Positions 7,716-16,270 of a stretch of DNA of 19,613 bases are shown here, piece after piece (position 1 is the stretch's first letter; the number at the start of each line of letters is the position of its first letter). The stretch is from Selenomonadaceae bacterium (lineage in GTDB: Bacteria > Bacillota > Negativicutes > Selenomonadales > Selenomonadaceae): contig JAFUTM010000294.1 of the NCBI GenBank assembly GCA_017484235.1, forward strand, positions 1-19,613, given 5' to 3'. The position numbers and the translations under genes are program-made. The notes beneath the pieces were generated by a model. It did no database searches. It worked only from the letters and a program-made list of their open reading frames with translations, and was not told the origin of the DNA.

Positions 7716-8332
7716 ATATGCAGATGATAGGTACTGTTAATAAGTTCAACGGAATAATCGCCGTCGTCAACTCTAATAATGTTGATGGCGGTATTGTATT
7801 GCTTAAGTGTCCAGATTTTACGCAGCGGCATTGATAAAATTTCGGCAAGAATAACTCTGATAACTGCGCCGTGAGTGACAATAACAATATGGCAGTCACG
7901 AGACTTGCTCTCATAATCGTTAATAATCTTTCTAAGCGCTGTCATTGCGCGATTCTGTACTTCAGCAAAAGTTTCGCCATTTTTAATTAAAAGCATATCC
8001 GGCTGGACAAAAAATTTTTTAAAGTCAATCGGATTTTCCTGTGCAAGCGATTCAAAAGAGCGGCCTTCCCATTCACCAAAATTCATTTCGCGAAACTCAA
8101 CAAGCGGAATAATATCTAAATTAAACCGGCTTGCAATGACTTCAGCTGTAGTTTTAGCTCGGTTGAGATCGCTGCAATAAATCGCATCAACTATATCAAA
8201 TGGAAAATGTGCAGTCAACAGGCGAGCTTGATGCACGCCGTCAGGTGCAAGGTGAATATTCGACTGACCTTGAAATCTGCCCTTGTTGTTCCATTCGGTT
8301 ACGCCGTGACGTACTAACATTATTTTTATCAT
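7712..8332 (-). CDS. Histidine phosphatase family protein, possibly alpha-ribazole phosphatase
   Basis: A 206-residue phosphatase of the histidine phosphatase (phosphoglycerate mutase-like) superfamily. The RHG motif lies at residues 8-10 (LVRHGVTEWN), with His9 as the predicted phosphate acceptor. Other catalytic positions are visible: Arg19 (KGRFQGQ), Arg58 (SDLNRAKTTA), Glu82 (FREMNFGEWEG) and His154 (VTHGAVIR). This wording fits the CobC/GpmB-like subgroup. The convergent neighbour cobO makes alpha-ribazole-phosphate phosphatase (CobC) reasonable, but sequence alone does not separate it from broad-specificity members. Start ATG 8332 follows AGGAG. The gene lies 50 bases downstream of the chemoreceptor on the same strand and may be read through from it. 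Confidence 0.87.
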   Translation of the reverse strand: MIKIMLVRHGVTEWNNKGRFQGQSNIHLAPDGVHQARLLTAHFPFDIVDAIYCSDLNRAKTTAEVIASRFNLDIIPLVEFREMNFGEWEGRSFESLAQENPIDFKKFFVQPDMLLIKNGETFAEVQNRAMTALRKIINDYESKSRDCHIVIVTHGAVIRVILAEILSMPLRKIWTLKQYNTAINIIRVDDGDYSVELINSTYHLHI

Positions 8333-8382
8333 CGCAATAGCTCCTATTTAAATAAAACGCATGATACCCTTCCAACCATTAA

Positions 8383-10398
8383 TTATAATTTAAATTTCTG
8401 AACTTCTTTTTGCAGTTCGTTTGCCATCTGTGCAAGACTGGTGCTGGCGTTGGCGATCTCGTGGACAGAGGCGGTCTGCTGTTCGGTTGCAGCAGATACT
8501 GTTTCAGCTTCTTCCGCAGAACTCTTGCTGCTGTCTTCAATACTGCGAATGTGACCGACTATTTGTTCACCATTTCCTGCCATTGAACGAATGGAAGCAG
8601 AAATGTCTTGCACTTGTGCAGAAACTTTTTCGACAATATCAATAATCTTACGGAGCGCATCGCCCATTGACATTATATTTTCTGTACCAATGTGAACTTC
8701 CTTACTTCCGCGTTCCATATCTGAGATAGCTCGTTCTGTATCTTCTTGAGAAGCTTGTACTAAATCAGAAATCTTTTGAGCTGCTTCACGTGAAGATTCT
8801 GCTAACTTACGAACTTCGTCAGAAACAACTGCAAAGCCGCGACCGTGCTCACCGGCGCGTGCAGCTTCTATTGCTGCATTTAACGCAAGTAAGTTAGTTT
8901 GCTCTGCGATTCCAGAGATAGTGTCAACAATCTGTCCAATTTCTTTAGAACTTTCGCCGAGTTTTGCAACGGCTTCCGTTGTTTTCTTCTGTGCGTGTTC
9001 AATGGATTTAATTTGTTCAATTGCTTCTTCAAGAGTTTTGCCGCCTTCACGTGCCACATCAGAAGCCGAACGACTTTGTTCAGCAGCACTATCCGCATCA
9101 GATGCAATTATTTTGATCGTGTTGTTAAGACTTTCTATTGCTTCTGAGGTCGCATTAACCGCATCAAGCTGCATATTAGTACCTTCTGCTACTTTGACTA
9201 TGGACTGTGCAACCTGGTTAGCTGCTAATGCCGATTGCTCCGTCGTAGTGTTGAGTGCTTCGGCGGAAGCAAGGAGACTTTGTGCATTGTCGCGAACAGA
9301 CTTCATTACTTTTGAAATGCCCTGACGCATTTCCTGTAATGCGGCTCCCAACATTCCAAGTTCGTCATCGGAATGTATTTCTGACGGTCGGTTGCTGAAA
9401 TCACCTTTTGCGAGATTGTGTACTTCATTCATCATAATTCCGAGCGGTGCCATAACTTTATTAACTGTTACCAAAATGCCAATAAATATCAAAATCAAAA
9501 TTGCAAGTGAAATGCCGGCCATTATCTTTAACATATTATCAACCGGCTCAAGCAACTCATCTTCATAAGCCAAAGTAGCCATTCCCCAGCCGGTAGACTT
9601 AATTGGATTATAAAAAGCAATCATATCATCGCCGTCTTTAGAAGTATAACGGTATATGCCTTCTTCTCCAGAGAGCATTTTTTTGCCAAGTTCAACTAAA
9701 GCCGGATCACTTTCTTGAGATATATTTTGTTTCATAATTGCATCTTCATTCGGATTAACTATGTATATGCCTTCTTTGGAGACAAGCAGACTGTAACCCT
9801 TTTCACCAAACTTAAGAGCTTGTACCTTGTCCATAACGGATTGAACATAAATAGCTGCCAAGATGCCAGCAGTATATTGACCTTCGTTGTTTTTTATAAG
9901 TGAAATGGCATTGACTATAATTTTACCTGTAGCCTGAGATATGACAGGACTTGTCATAAATGATTCTTCCTGAGCAGTCATCATTCGTTTATACCAAGCC
10001 TTTTCAGCGTTGTGCATCAGTTTATAGCCGCTGTGCGTATAACCGTGAGTATCACCGCTGCCGTCCATTGCCGCCCAACTTACACTGTCATATACGCCAG
10101 GATACTTTTTATCCATAAGTTCAAGACGATAGACATTGTTTTGGTTGAGCAATTCAACGTTCATAGTTTTGGCTCCAACGTTTGAAGCATAAGTCTGAGT
10201 TTCAAGCAGTCGAGTATCCAGCCAGCCCGATATGCTTTCACTGATTTCCCTTGTGTTGTTCATACTGCTTGCGACAATTTGTTCTTCAAATGTTGAACCC
10301 ATGTATTTAAAAATTACAGCGGATAGAATAAATAAACCGATAACAACAATTGGAAGAACCAGTAATAAAATTTTCCCTTTGACCGTTTGCGTATTCAT
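8383..10398 (-). CDS. Methyl-accepting chemotaxis protein with dCache sensor
   Basis: A 671-residue transmembrane chemoreceptor that would signal through CheA/CheW to control motility. The order is TM1 (~10-32), a periplasmic double-Cache domain (~40-275), TM2 (~291-312), HAMP (~313-366) and a long cytoplasmic coiled coil. The highly conserved hairpin tip is at ~499-536 (EQTNLLALNAAIEAARAGEHGRGFAVVSDEVRKLAESS). Within the sensor, AWYKRMM (134-140) aligns by eye with the RxWY region of dCache domains, with Lys133 where many amino-acid sensors have Arg, so the ligand cannot be assigned. The protein ends EVQKFKL, with no CheR-tethering pentapeptide. Start ATG 10398 follows GGAGG. A sigma-28-like promoter lies 45 bases upstream of the start. 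No other chemotaxis or flagellar gene is in the window. Confidence 0.96.
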   Translation of the reverse strand: MNTQTVKGKILLLVLPIVVIGLFILSAVIFKYMGSTFEEQIVASSMNNTREISESISGWLDTRLLETQTYASNVGAKTMNVELLNQNNVYRLELMDKKYPGVYDSVSWAAMDGSGDTHGYTHSGYKLMHNAEKAWYKRMMTAQEESFMTSPVISQATGKIIVNAISLIKNNEGQYTAGILAAIYVQSVMDKVQALKFGEKGYSLLVSKEGIYIVNPNEDAIMKQNISQESDPALVELGKKMLSGEEGIYRYTSKDGDDMIAFYNPIKSTGWGMATLAYEDELLEPVDNMLKIMAGISLAILILIFIGILVTVNKVMAPLGIMMNEVHNLAKGDFSNRPSEIHSDDELGMLGAALQEMRQGISKVMKSVRDNAQSLLASAEALNTTTEQSALAANQVAQSIVKVAEGTNMQLDAVNATSEAIESLNNTIKIIASDADSAAEQSRSASDVAREGGKTLEEAIEQIKSIEHAQKKTTEAVAKLGESSKEIGQIVDTISGIAEQTNLLALNAAIEAARAGEHGRGFAVVSDEVRKLAESSREAAQKISDLVQASQEDTERAISDMERGSKEVHIGTENIMSMGDALRKIIDIVEKVSAQVQDISASIRSMAGNGEQIVGHIRSIEDSSKSSAEEAETVSAATEQQTASVHEIANASTSLAQMANELQKEVQKFKL

Positions 10399-10442
10399 TA
10401 GTTATGCCTCCTTACTATTATTAAATAACGTTTTAATTCTTG

Positions 10443-10469
10443 TTATACGCCGCTTTTTCCTTCATTTTA
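10443..10469 (-). promoter_or_regulatory. Sigma-28 (FliA/SigD)-like promoter for the chemoreceptor gene
   Basis: On the minus strand TAAA (10469-10466), a 15-base spacer and GCGTATAA (10450-10443) match the flagellar sigma factor consensus TAAA-N15-GCCGATAA at all four -35 bases and six of eight -10 bases. The implied leader is about 38 bases. The gene class fits, since chemoreceptors are usual members of this regulon. Confidence 0.45.
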
Positions 10470-10546
10470 TACAAAAAAATTGTAGAGTCATATATTTATT
10501 GCTATGAATTACAATTTCTCAAATGACTAAAATGAATATACTAAAA

Positions 10547-10587
10547 GTCGACACTTTTGTAAAAAATTTTAATCTAAAAGTGTCGAC
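10547..10587 (-). terminator. 12-bp-stem hairpin downstream of the small exported protein gene
   Basis: The arm GTCGACACTTTT (10547-10558) and its exact complement AAAAGTGTCGAC (10576-10587) enclose a 17-base AT-rich loop. Read on the minus strand it starts 26 bases after the stop of the 10613-11194 gene and is followed by TTTTAG. This fits a rho-independent terminator that also insulates the chemoreceptor promoter. The T-run is short, so an operator or transcript-stabilising hairpin is an alternative. Confidence 0.55.
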
Positions 10588-10612
10588 CTATTAATTTAAT
10601 ATTTCCGCTGAT

Positions 10613-11194
10613 TTATTTATTATTTTCTTTAAGTTTCTTAGCTTCTGATTGTACAGCTTTGTCTAAAGCTTTATAAAATTGTTCTGCCAATGTTTTATAT
10701 TCTTTGGTAGTTTTATAAGAGTCTCTTTTACCTGATTGAATCTGCAGGCTGTATATTCTTTCGTTGCTGTTTGCCAGATAAGCATCGCAGAACATAGTTA
10801 CACGACTATTGTTGGCCAAAGTTACAATTACGTAAGCATCAGCGTATTTATAAATGTGTTCTTTGTAAATTTTGCGAGCTTCCATTGTGTTTTTCAAAAC
10901 TTTTATATCAATTCCAGTGTCAGCTTTTATTTTATCAGCAACTTCGTCATAAGAAATTACATAAAAGTGTTTTGTTCCCTTACTTGCTTCGTACAGTAAT
11001 TCTATAAACTCGCTTATTGTTGGTTCGGTATCCAACGTTTTGTAATAATCTGGATATGCTACCGCTATACGTTTTACTTTTGCAACTTCTTCACCATTGT
11101 CTATGGTTTCAGCTGAGGCGGCAGCTTCACATAAACCAACCGTCATCATCATTAACATACAAAATGTTAAAAATGTTTTAAATATCGTTTTCAT
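10613..11194 (-). CDS. Small exported protein of unknown function
   Basis: A 193-residue protein I cannot assign to a named family. It starts with a signal peptide (MKTIFKTFLTFCMLMMMTVG), probably cut near the AAASA stretch; VGLC does not make a good lipobox because Leu precedes Cys. The mature part is a compact alpha/beta sequence: VKRIAVAYPDYYKTLD, then HFYVISYDEVADKIKADTGIDI, then ADAYVIVTLANNSRVTMFCDAYLANSNERIYSLQI, ending in a Lys-rich helix. Alternating beta strands with a ‘dose/compare component’ style of YADAYV...V are reminiscent of exported proteins of the CsgG/GNA1162-like type, but this is only a shape impression. ATG 11194 is preceded by GGAG eight bases upstream. A hairpin follows its stop. 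The upstream gene on the same strand is dapA's downstream flank, 61 bases away. Confidence 0.8.
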   Translation of the reverse strand: MKTIFKTFLTFCMLMMMTVGLCEAAASAETIDNGEEVAKVKRIAVAYPDYYKTLDTEPTISEFIELLYEASKGTKHFYVISYDEVADKIKADTGIDIKVLKNTMEARKIYKEHIYKYADAYVIVTLANNSRVTMFCDAYLANSNERIYSLQIQSGKRDSYKTTKEYKTLAEQFYKALDKAVQSEAKKLKENNK

Positions 11195-11255
11195 GTAATC
11201 ATCTCCGTTTAAGTTATTAATTAAAAAATCGAACTTAGCTCCAAAACATAAATTA

Positions 11256-12143
11256 TTATTTGATAATGTTATGTTTCTTTAATGAAGCTTTCAATTTATT
11301 TAAATTAGCTTCTTCCATTTCAGTAAGCGGCATCCTCAATTCGCCGGCATTATAGCCCATAAGACGCATCGCCGTTTTGACTGGTATTGGATTAACTTCA
11401 CAAAATAGAGCTTCAACCAAATCAGAATACTCAATTTGCAATTTTGCCGACTCTTTAACTTTGCCGTCAAAATATAACTGACAAATATCGTGAGCAGCTT
11501 TAGGAGCCACATTAGCAAGAACTGAGATAACGCCTAAACCGCCAAGCGACAATATTGGAACAATCTGATCGTCATTGCCGCTGTACACGGCTAACTCATC
11601 ACCACACGCCGCCTGCATCTTCAATATAGCAGACAGATCGCCATTAGCTTCTTTAACCGCAACAATTCTTGGGTGTTTAGAGAGTTTAACATATGTTTCA
11701 ACTTTAATGCCAACACCTGTACGGCTCGGCACATTATATAGTATCAACGGTATATTAACACTGTCGGCTATTTTGTTATAATGAGCAACGAGACCGTTTT
11801 GGGTACACTTATTATAGTAAGGTGTCACAACTAAAAGTGCATCTGCTCCAACACTTTCGGCGTGTTGCGCCAATTCCACTGCATAAGCCGTCTCATTAGA
11901 ACCGGCACCAGCAACAACTGGTACACGATGGTTGACTTTTTCAACAGCATATTTTATTGCCTGTCGATGTTCCTCATCAGTCATTGTCGCCGACTCACCA
12001 GTAGTGCCGGTTATTATTATTGCATCAGTGTGATTGGCTATCTGGTCTTCTATAATGCGGCCAAGTTCTTCAAAATTGATGCCGGATTCATTAAACGGCG
12101 TTATTATCGCCACGCCTGAACCTTTAAATACTTGTTGCTTCAC
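11256..12143 (-). CDS. dapA: 4-hydroxy-tetrahydrodipicolinate synthase
   Basis: Condenses pyruvate with aspartate semialdehyde, the first committed step to diaminopimelate and lysine; a cytoplasmic TIM-barrel lyase. At 295 residues it is full length for DapA. The active-site set is complete: GTTGES (46-51, with Thr47/Thr48), Tyr136 and Arg141 in LYNVPSRTGVGI, and the Schiff-base Lys164 in VAVKEANGD. The N-terminal GSGVAIITPF is also typical. Related pyruvate aldolases (NanA, KdgA-type) share the fold, but the GTTGES/YNVPSRTG wording is that of DapA. The start is GTG 12143, preceded by GAGGGAG; an overlapping ATG two bases upstream is out of frame. It follows the AEC permease gene by 77 bases on the same strand and has no other lysine pathway gene beside it. 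Confidence 0.95.
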   Translation of the reverse strand: MKQQVFKGSGVAIITPFNESGINFEELGRIIEDQIANHTDAIIITGTTGESATMTDEEHRQAIKYAVEKVNHRVPVVAGAGSNETAYAVELAQHAESVGADALLVVTPYYNKCTQNGLVAHYNKIADSVNIPLILYNVPSRTGVGIKVETYVKLSKHPRIVAVKEANGDLSAILKMQAACGDELAVYSGNDDQIVPILSLGGLGVISVLANVAPKAAHDICQLYFDGKVKESAKLQIEYSDLVEALFCEVNPIPVKTAMRLMGYNAGELRMPLTEMEEANLNKLKASLKKHNIIK

Positions 12144-12220
12144 ATTTCCACGTCTCCCTCAATTTTATATACTACAACCTAAAATAAAAACTGTCAAGTT
12201 TACTATTATCTCAATGCTTA

Positions 12221-13177
12221 TTATTGAATTATAAAAAACAAAACAGGAAAAGCTATTAATAAGAAAATTGTCGTTGTCAAAATAAATGCTGCTGTCGCAA
12301 GATTTACAGTTAAACCATAAAGTCGTGATATTAGAACGGCATTGATGCCCGATGGTGCAATGGAAAACACGAGTAAAGAATTAATAATAATTATATCACG
12401 AATTACAAGACTTGCACTAAACAATGTAACCAAAGGCATTATTATAAATCGTAAAGGTACAAGGTTAATGATTCTCTCATAATATAGTTTTGTATATCTG
12501 AAATCAATGAGCGCACCTACCGGTATAAATCCAATCCACGCACCGATATGCACCAGCCACGGAAACATTATGCTTAAAAATTCAGGACGCGGCACATCAT
12601 TTACGTTGAATATTATACCCAGTACCAATCCAATTAGACTGACTTGATTTAAGTTAAGAAATCTTTCTCTAAACGTTTGCCAATGACTTTTTTTCTCTAA
12701 CTTCTTAATATGGTGTTTCTCGTGATAATAATGAGCTAATGGGAAACAAACCAACACCATTAAAATATTGCCTACGCTTGCCACTATTTGTGAATACGCG
12801 AATCCTTGTTCCTGGTATAATATAAATGCACATACTCCGCATAATGTTCCGATATTCGGCTGCATTGTCGTCATCATATATGCGCCTTGCTGCAATGGAT
12901 TGTTATACTTTTTCACAAACAAAAGCCATGCCAATGCTCCAGGAAACAATACATAATATATGCCAAATACTGGCAGCCAAGCTAATTCCCAAGAAATAGG
13001 CAACACCCAAAAACTTAGCAGTGACAGCAGTGTAAAAATTATTCTTACATTAAAACGAATTAGTTTATTTATCCACTCTTCTTTTATCAAATGTAATTGA
13101 TGAGCTGCGTATCCAACGACGAGTGGTATCATCAAATCTGTGAACAAATATATCAATCGAGAATAGTCTTCTGTCAC
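12221..13177 (-). CDS. AEC-family permease (auxin efflux carrier-like)
   Basis: A 318-residue hydrophobic membrane protein of the AEC family of secondary transporters, which in bacteria often carry small organic acids; the substrate here is unknown. About ten hydrophobic segments are visible, starting LFTDLMIPLVVGYAAHQLHLI and ending FILTTTIFLLIAFPVLFFII. AEC-type features include the N-terminal amphipathic opening, the MMTTMQPNIGTLCGV segment at ~100-115, a charged cytoplasmic loop around 155-175 (HYYHEKHHIKKLEKK), and the family-typical FSIAPSGINAVLISRLYG near 275-290, where Pro-Ser/Ala-Gly breaks the helix. The start is GTG 13177; the upstream AAGAG is a weak ribosome-binding site, so the start is less certain. 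It lies upstream of dapA on the same strand. Confidence 0.85.
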   Translation of the reverse strand: MTEDYSRLIYLFTDLMIPLVVGYAAHQLHLIKEEWINKLIRFNVRIIFTLLSLLSFWVLPISWELAWLPVFGIYYVLFPGALAWLLFVKKYNNPLQQGAYMMTTMQPNIGTLCGVCAFILYQEQGFAYSQIVASVGNILMVLVCFPLAHYYHEKHHIKKLEKKSHWQTFRERFLNLNQVSLIGLVLGIIFNVNDVPRPEFLSIMFPWLVHIGAWIGFIPVGALIDFRYTKLYYERIINLVPLRFIIMPLVTLFSASLVIRDIIIINSLLVFSIAPSGINAVLISRLYGLTVNLATAAFILTTTIFLLIAFPVLFFIIQ

Positions 13178-13257
13178 TTATATACTCTTTTCTGTTGTTT
13201 AAGTATGTCAAATTTATTGAAAAATAGCAAATAGTTATTTTGTTTTTAAATTAATTA

Positions 13258-16119
13258 CTAAACTTTGCTTTTAATCAATTTGTCAAATAACTTTGCATTT
13301 TCATTGACGATTTTCTCATTGCCAAAGACACATAAATTATCTTCGTCCATACAAGATTTAACTATTTCTGCAAGATTTTGTATATCGCTCTGTTTAGTTG
13401 AAAGAATTTCATCACGTATACGCTGACGATCCTCATAACTGATGTCTCTAATAATATATTCAACGGCCGCTGCGCCCTTGCTTGCCGGAGTCTTTGGCAT
13501 ATCAACTTTACTGATTGTACCAATGATATATTTGCGCATTTCGCGTTCCGGCAGTTCACAATTTTTAATAAAGTCTGCAGTTTTATTAAATACCTCTATC
13601 GTTCGCGTAAGATTCGGATCGCGATAAGACTCAAACATCATTTGACCGTTACGATTAAAGTTTGCAAATGCGCCATACGCACCGCCTTCAACGCGAATCG
13701 CTTTCCAAAGATATTCATATCTGAGTATCGTTTCAAGCACGGGCATCGCACCGCTGTACTTATAACCCAGCTTAATAAAGTTTGCGCCCTTGCCAACGTA
13801 CTGAACCATACTTTGACTTGTGATGCCTTCTTTATGCGTTTGTATATCATAATGATAGCGTTCAATATCATACTCATCAACCGGTAAATTTTTGAGCAAT
13901 TGAGATAAATACGGCTTAAATGAGCTGTATACCTCGTCCGTCGCCGTCACACTAACCAATATACCATTACGATTAATCAAACGGTCTCGTACCTCATATA
14001 AGTCATCTACTAATTCATCAAACTTCGTTTCAAAATCCAACAAAAGCTCTTTCAGATATTTATTATACGGCATCAAACTTTCATTGTTATAAGCTCCAGA
14101 CTTAGACTGATACGCCGCAAGACGCGCCGATACCACTTGATGTGCACCGCGCTCAATACTCAGTTCTAGTCCAATCTGTTCTTCTTCAATTAGTTCTTTG
14201 ATGCGTTTCTTATCGGTAAATACAGATTTTGTTAATATTTCCGTCAGAAGTTCACTGAGTTTATCTTGTTTGCTTGCCAGCACTTTTGTTGCTATCAACA
14301 ATTTTGGCATAAATGAATCAGCTTTATTTGACTTTGTATATGCGCTGAGATTCATTCCAAAACCGCCGAGATGTAATTGTATTTCGTTGGACAATTCCTC
14401 ATACGTGTGTTCTGTCGTGTCAACTCGACCAAGCAAATCAACTAGCAGATATGCCGTGTGCTGCAATTTTTGCGGCACTTTCAAGGCATCCAGATACATT
14501 CTCAAATAAATTATGCCATTCGTCTGTATATTTGAATGTACTATTCTCACGCCGTCAAGGTCTCTGAATTTAGCCGGCAACACATCTGATTCTTTTTTTA
14601 TGTCGGATAATTCCAAAAGTGGAATAACTTCCAAATTATCAGTATATGGTGATTCTTTTGTTTGAGTTGCTTCTTCAGTTATTTCTGGAATAGGTTCTGC
14701 TTCTGGTTTCATCACTGCCGGTTTTAAAACGGCTTGCACCACGTGTTGATTTGACAGGAAAACCTGCTCAACCACTTTTTCAAATAAACCATTATTTAAC
14801 TCGTTTTTGACAACTTTTAATGCATCTTCATATCTTAAAAATGCGTCTGCTGCGCCGCCATAGAGTACACTGCGCATCATTGTCAGTCCATAAATCAGCC
14901 CTTTCGGTGTAGAACCGAAATCTGATTCACGAAGAGCAAACTCAGTTGAATTAATTGCCGCTTCCAAACGCACTTTATCTATACCGTTTTTAAGTTCTTT
15001 TAACTTGTCCATTATTACATTATAGAACTTATCAACAGAACTTGCTTCCGCACCGGTTACTGTGATTTCAATTAAAGGTTGTATCAAGTCCGGTTCAAGA
15101 CCTACATCTATATCTTTACCTATGCCCGCATCTATGACAGCTTTTTTAATTGGTGCGCCCTCACTGTTGAATATAGCTTTTATTAAAATCTGCAGTGCTA
15201 ATCCAACAATCTGCAGCTTTAATGTATAATTCTCATTATCCGGTATATTAATTTGCAGCTTGTTTATGAGCGTTTCCCAATCAATTAAAAAATTCAATGA
15301 CAAAAAACTTTTATTTGTCGTGTCTTCGCCTTCGCTTACTGGATAATCGCCCTCAGTTTTTACCATTGATGTAAAAATCTGCTGCGGCTTAATCTCAGTA
15401 TCAGGATTTATTTTATCATATTTAGATAAATATTCGCGATCTAAATACTCCAGTCGTTCATCAATGTCAACGTCACCATACAAGTAAATTATAGAATTTG
15501 AAGGGTGATAGTGCTTCTTGTGAAAAGCTATAAAGTTATCATACGTGAGGTTTGGTATTGACTTTGGATCGCCTCCAGATTCATATTTATAACAGCTGTC
15601 TGGATACATCGTTTTCATAATTAGACTTTCCAGCTTTGCTTCCGGCGTTGACAATGCGCCCTTCATTTCGTTATACACTACGCCGCTTATGCCGTTTGCT
15701 TCATAATGCCAGCCTTCTTGTTTAAAGATGCCCTCATCAACATAAATCAGTGGATTGAAAACTGCGTCCAAGTAAACGTCCATCAAGTTTTTGAAGTCCT
15801 TATTATTACGGCTTGCTACTGGATACACCGTCTTATCTGGATATGTCATTGCGTTCAAAAATGTATTCAGCGAACCCTTGACAAGCTCAACGAAAGGGTC
15901 TTTTAATGGATATTTCTTTGAGCCGCAGAGTACGCTGTGTTCCATTATATGAGAAACTCCGGTGTCATCAATCGGCGGCGTCTTAAATCCAATCATAAAT
16001 ACCTTATTATCATCGTCAGACTTTATATAAATTATTCTGGCACCAGTTTTATTATGTTCATATTCATAAATTGTGCCATTAATCTCGGCAACTTCCATAC
16101 TACCAAGCGATTTATACAT
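13258..16119 (-). CDS. M16C-family zinc metallopeptidase, PreP-like
   Basis: A 953-residue peptidase of the insulinase superfamily, subfamily M16C, related to the presequence-degrading protease PreP. It closes two bowl-like halves around short unfolded peptides. The inverted zinc motif HxxEH is intact: His57, Glu60 and His61 in SHIMEHSVLCGS, with the third ligand Glu151 in VVYNEMKGA. The neighbouring block PLKDPFVELVKGSLNTFLNAMTYPDKTVYPVASRN is a PreP hallmark. The second half retains the FNRNGQMMFESYRDPNL region that completes the active site. A Pro/Glu-rich stretch (~475-500, MKPEAEPIPEITEEATQ) is the hinge between halves. No signal peptide is visible, so it is likely cytoplasmic and would degrade peptides. 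Start ATG 16119 follows GAGGTGA. Confidence 0.94.
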   Translation of the reverse strand: MYKSLGSMEVAEINGTIYEYEHNKTGARIIYIKSDDDNKVFMIGFKTPPIDDTGVSHIMEHSVLCGSKKYPLKDPFVELVKGSLNTFLNAMTYPDKTVYPVASRNNKDFKNLMDVYLDAVFNPLIYVDEGIFKQEGWHYEANGISGVVYNEMKGALSTPEAKLESLIMKTMYPDSCYKYESGGDPKSIPNLTYDNFIAFHKKHYHPSNSIIYLYGDVDIDERLEYLDREYLSKYDKINPDTEIKPQQIFTSMVKTEGDYPVSEGEDTTNKSFLSLNFLIDWETLINKLQINIPDNENYTLKLQIVGLALQILIKAIFNSEGAPIKKAVIDAGIGKDIDVGLEPDLIQPLIEITVTGAEASSVDKFYNVIMDKLKELKNGIDKVRLEAAINSTEFALRESDFGSTPKGLIYGLTMMRSVLYGGAADAFLRYEDALKVVKNELNNGLFEKVVEQVFLSNQHVVQAVLKPAVMKPEAEPIPEITEEATQTKESPYTDNLEVIPLLELSDIKKESDVLPAKFRDLDGVRIVHSNIQTNGIIYLRMYLDALKVPQKLQHTAYLLVDLLGRVDTTEHTYEELSNEIQLHLGGFGMNLSAYTKSNKADSFMPKLLIATKVLASKQDKLSELLTEILTKSVFTDKKRIKELIEEEQIGLELSIERGAHQVVSARLAAYQSKSGAYNNESLMPYNKYLKELLLDFETKFDELVDDLYEVRDRLINRNGILVSVTATDEVYSSFKPYLSQLLKNLPVDEYDIERYHYDIQTHKEGITSQSMVQYVGKGANFIKLGYKYSGAMPVLETILRYEYLWKAIRVEGGAYGAFANFNRNGQMMFESYRDPNLTRTIEVFNKTADFIKNCELPEREMRKYIIGTISKVDMPKTPASKGAAAVEYIIRDISYEDRQRIRDEILSTKQSDIQNLAEIVKSCMDEDNLCVFGNEKIVNENAKLFDKLIKSKV

Positions 16120-16218
16120 TCTATCACCTCAAATTTTTACATTCTACTTTGATGATTATTTTCCTGCTTATATTTATTATTTTGTATGACCAAAATAGAA
16201 CATGAATACTTGAATTAT

Positions 16219-16248
16219 TTAATTAAAATTGTTAAAATAAGATATAAT
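16219..16248 (+). promoter_or_regulatory. Possible promoter for the unknown gene pair
   Basis: A perfect TATAAT (16243-16248) lies 22 bases before ATG 16271, with a poor -35 match TTAATT (16219-16224) at an 18-base spacer. The 151-bp divergent region with the PreP-like gene is very AT-rich. The leader would be very short, with transcription starting just before or in the GAGGAGG ribosome-binding site, so this is weak. Confidence 0.25.
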
Positions 16249-16270
16249 TATTAATTGAGGAGGTCTTGTT

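Noticed and set aside
8880..9325. Long reading frames opposite the chemoreceptor gene
   Set aside because: They are shadows of the strongly conserved chemoreceptor coding sequence, with no ribosome-binding site and no family resemblance.
11244..11276. AAACATAA/TTATGTTT inverted repeat at the dapA stop as a terminator
   Set aside because: The stem is nearly all A-T and overlaps the coding end; the following T-run is short.
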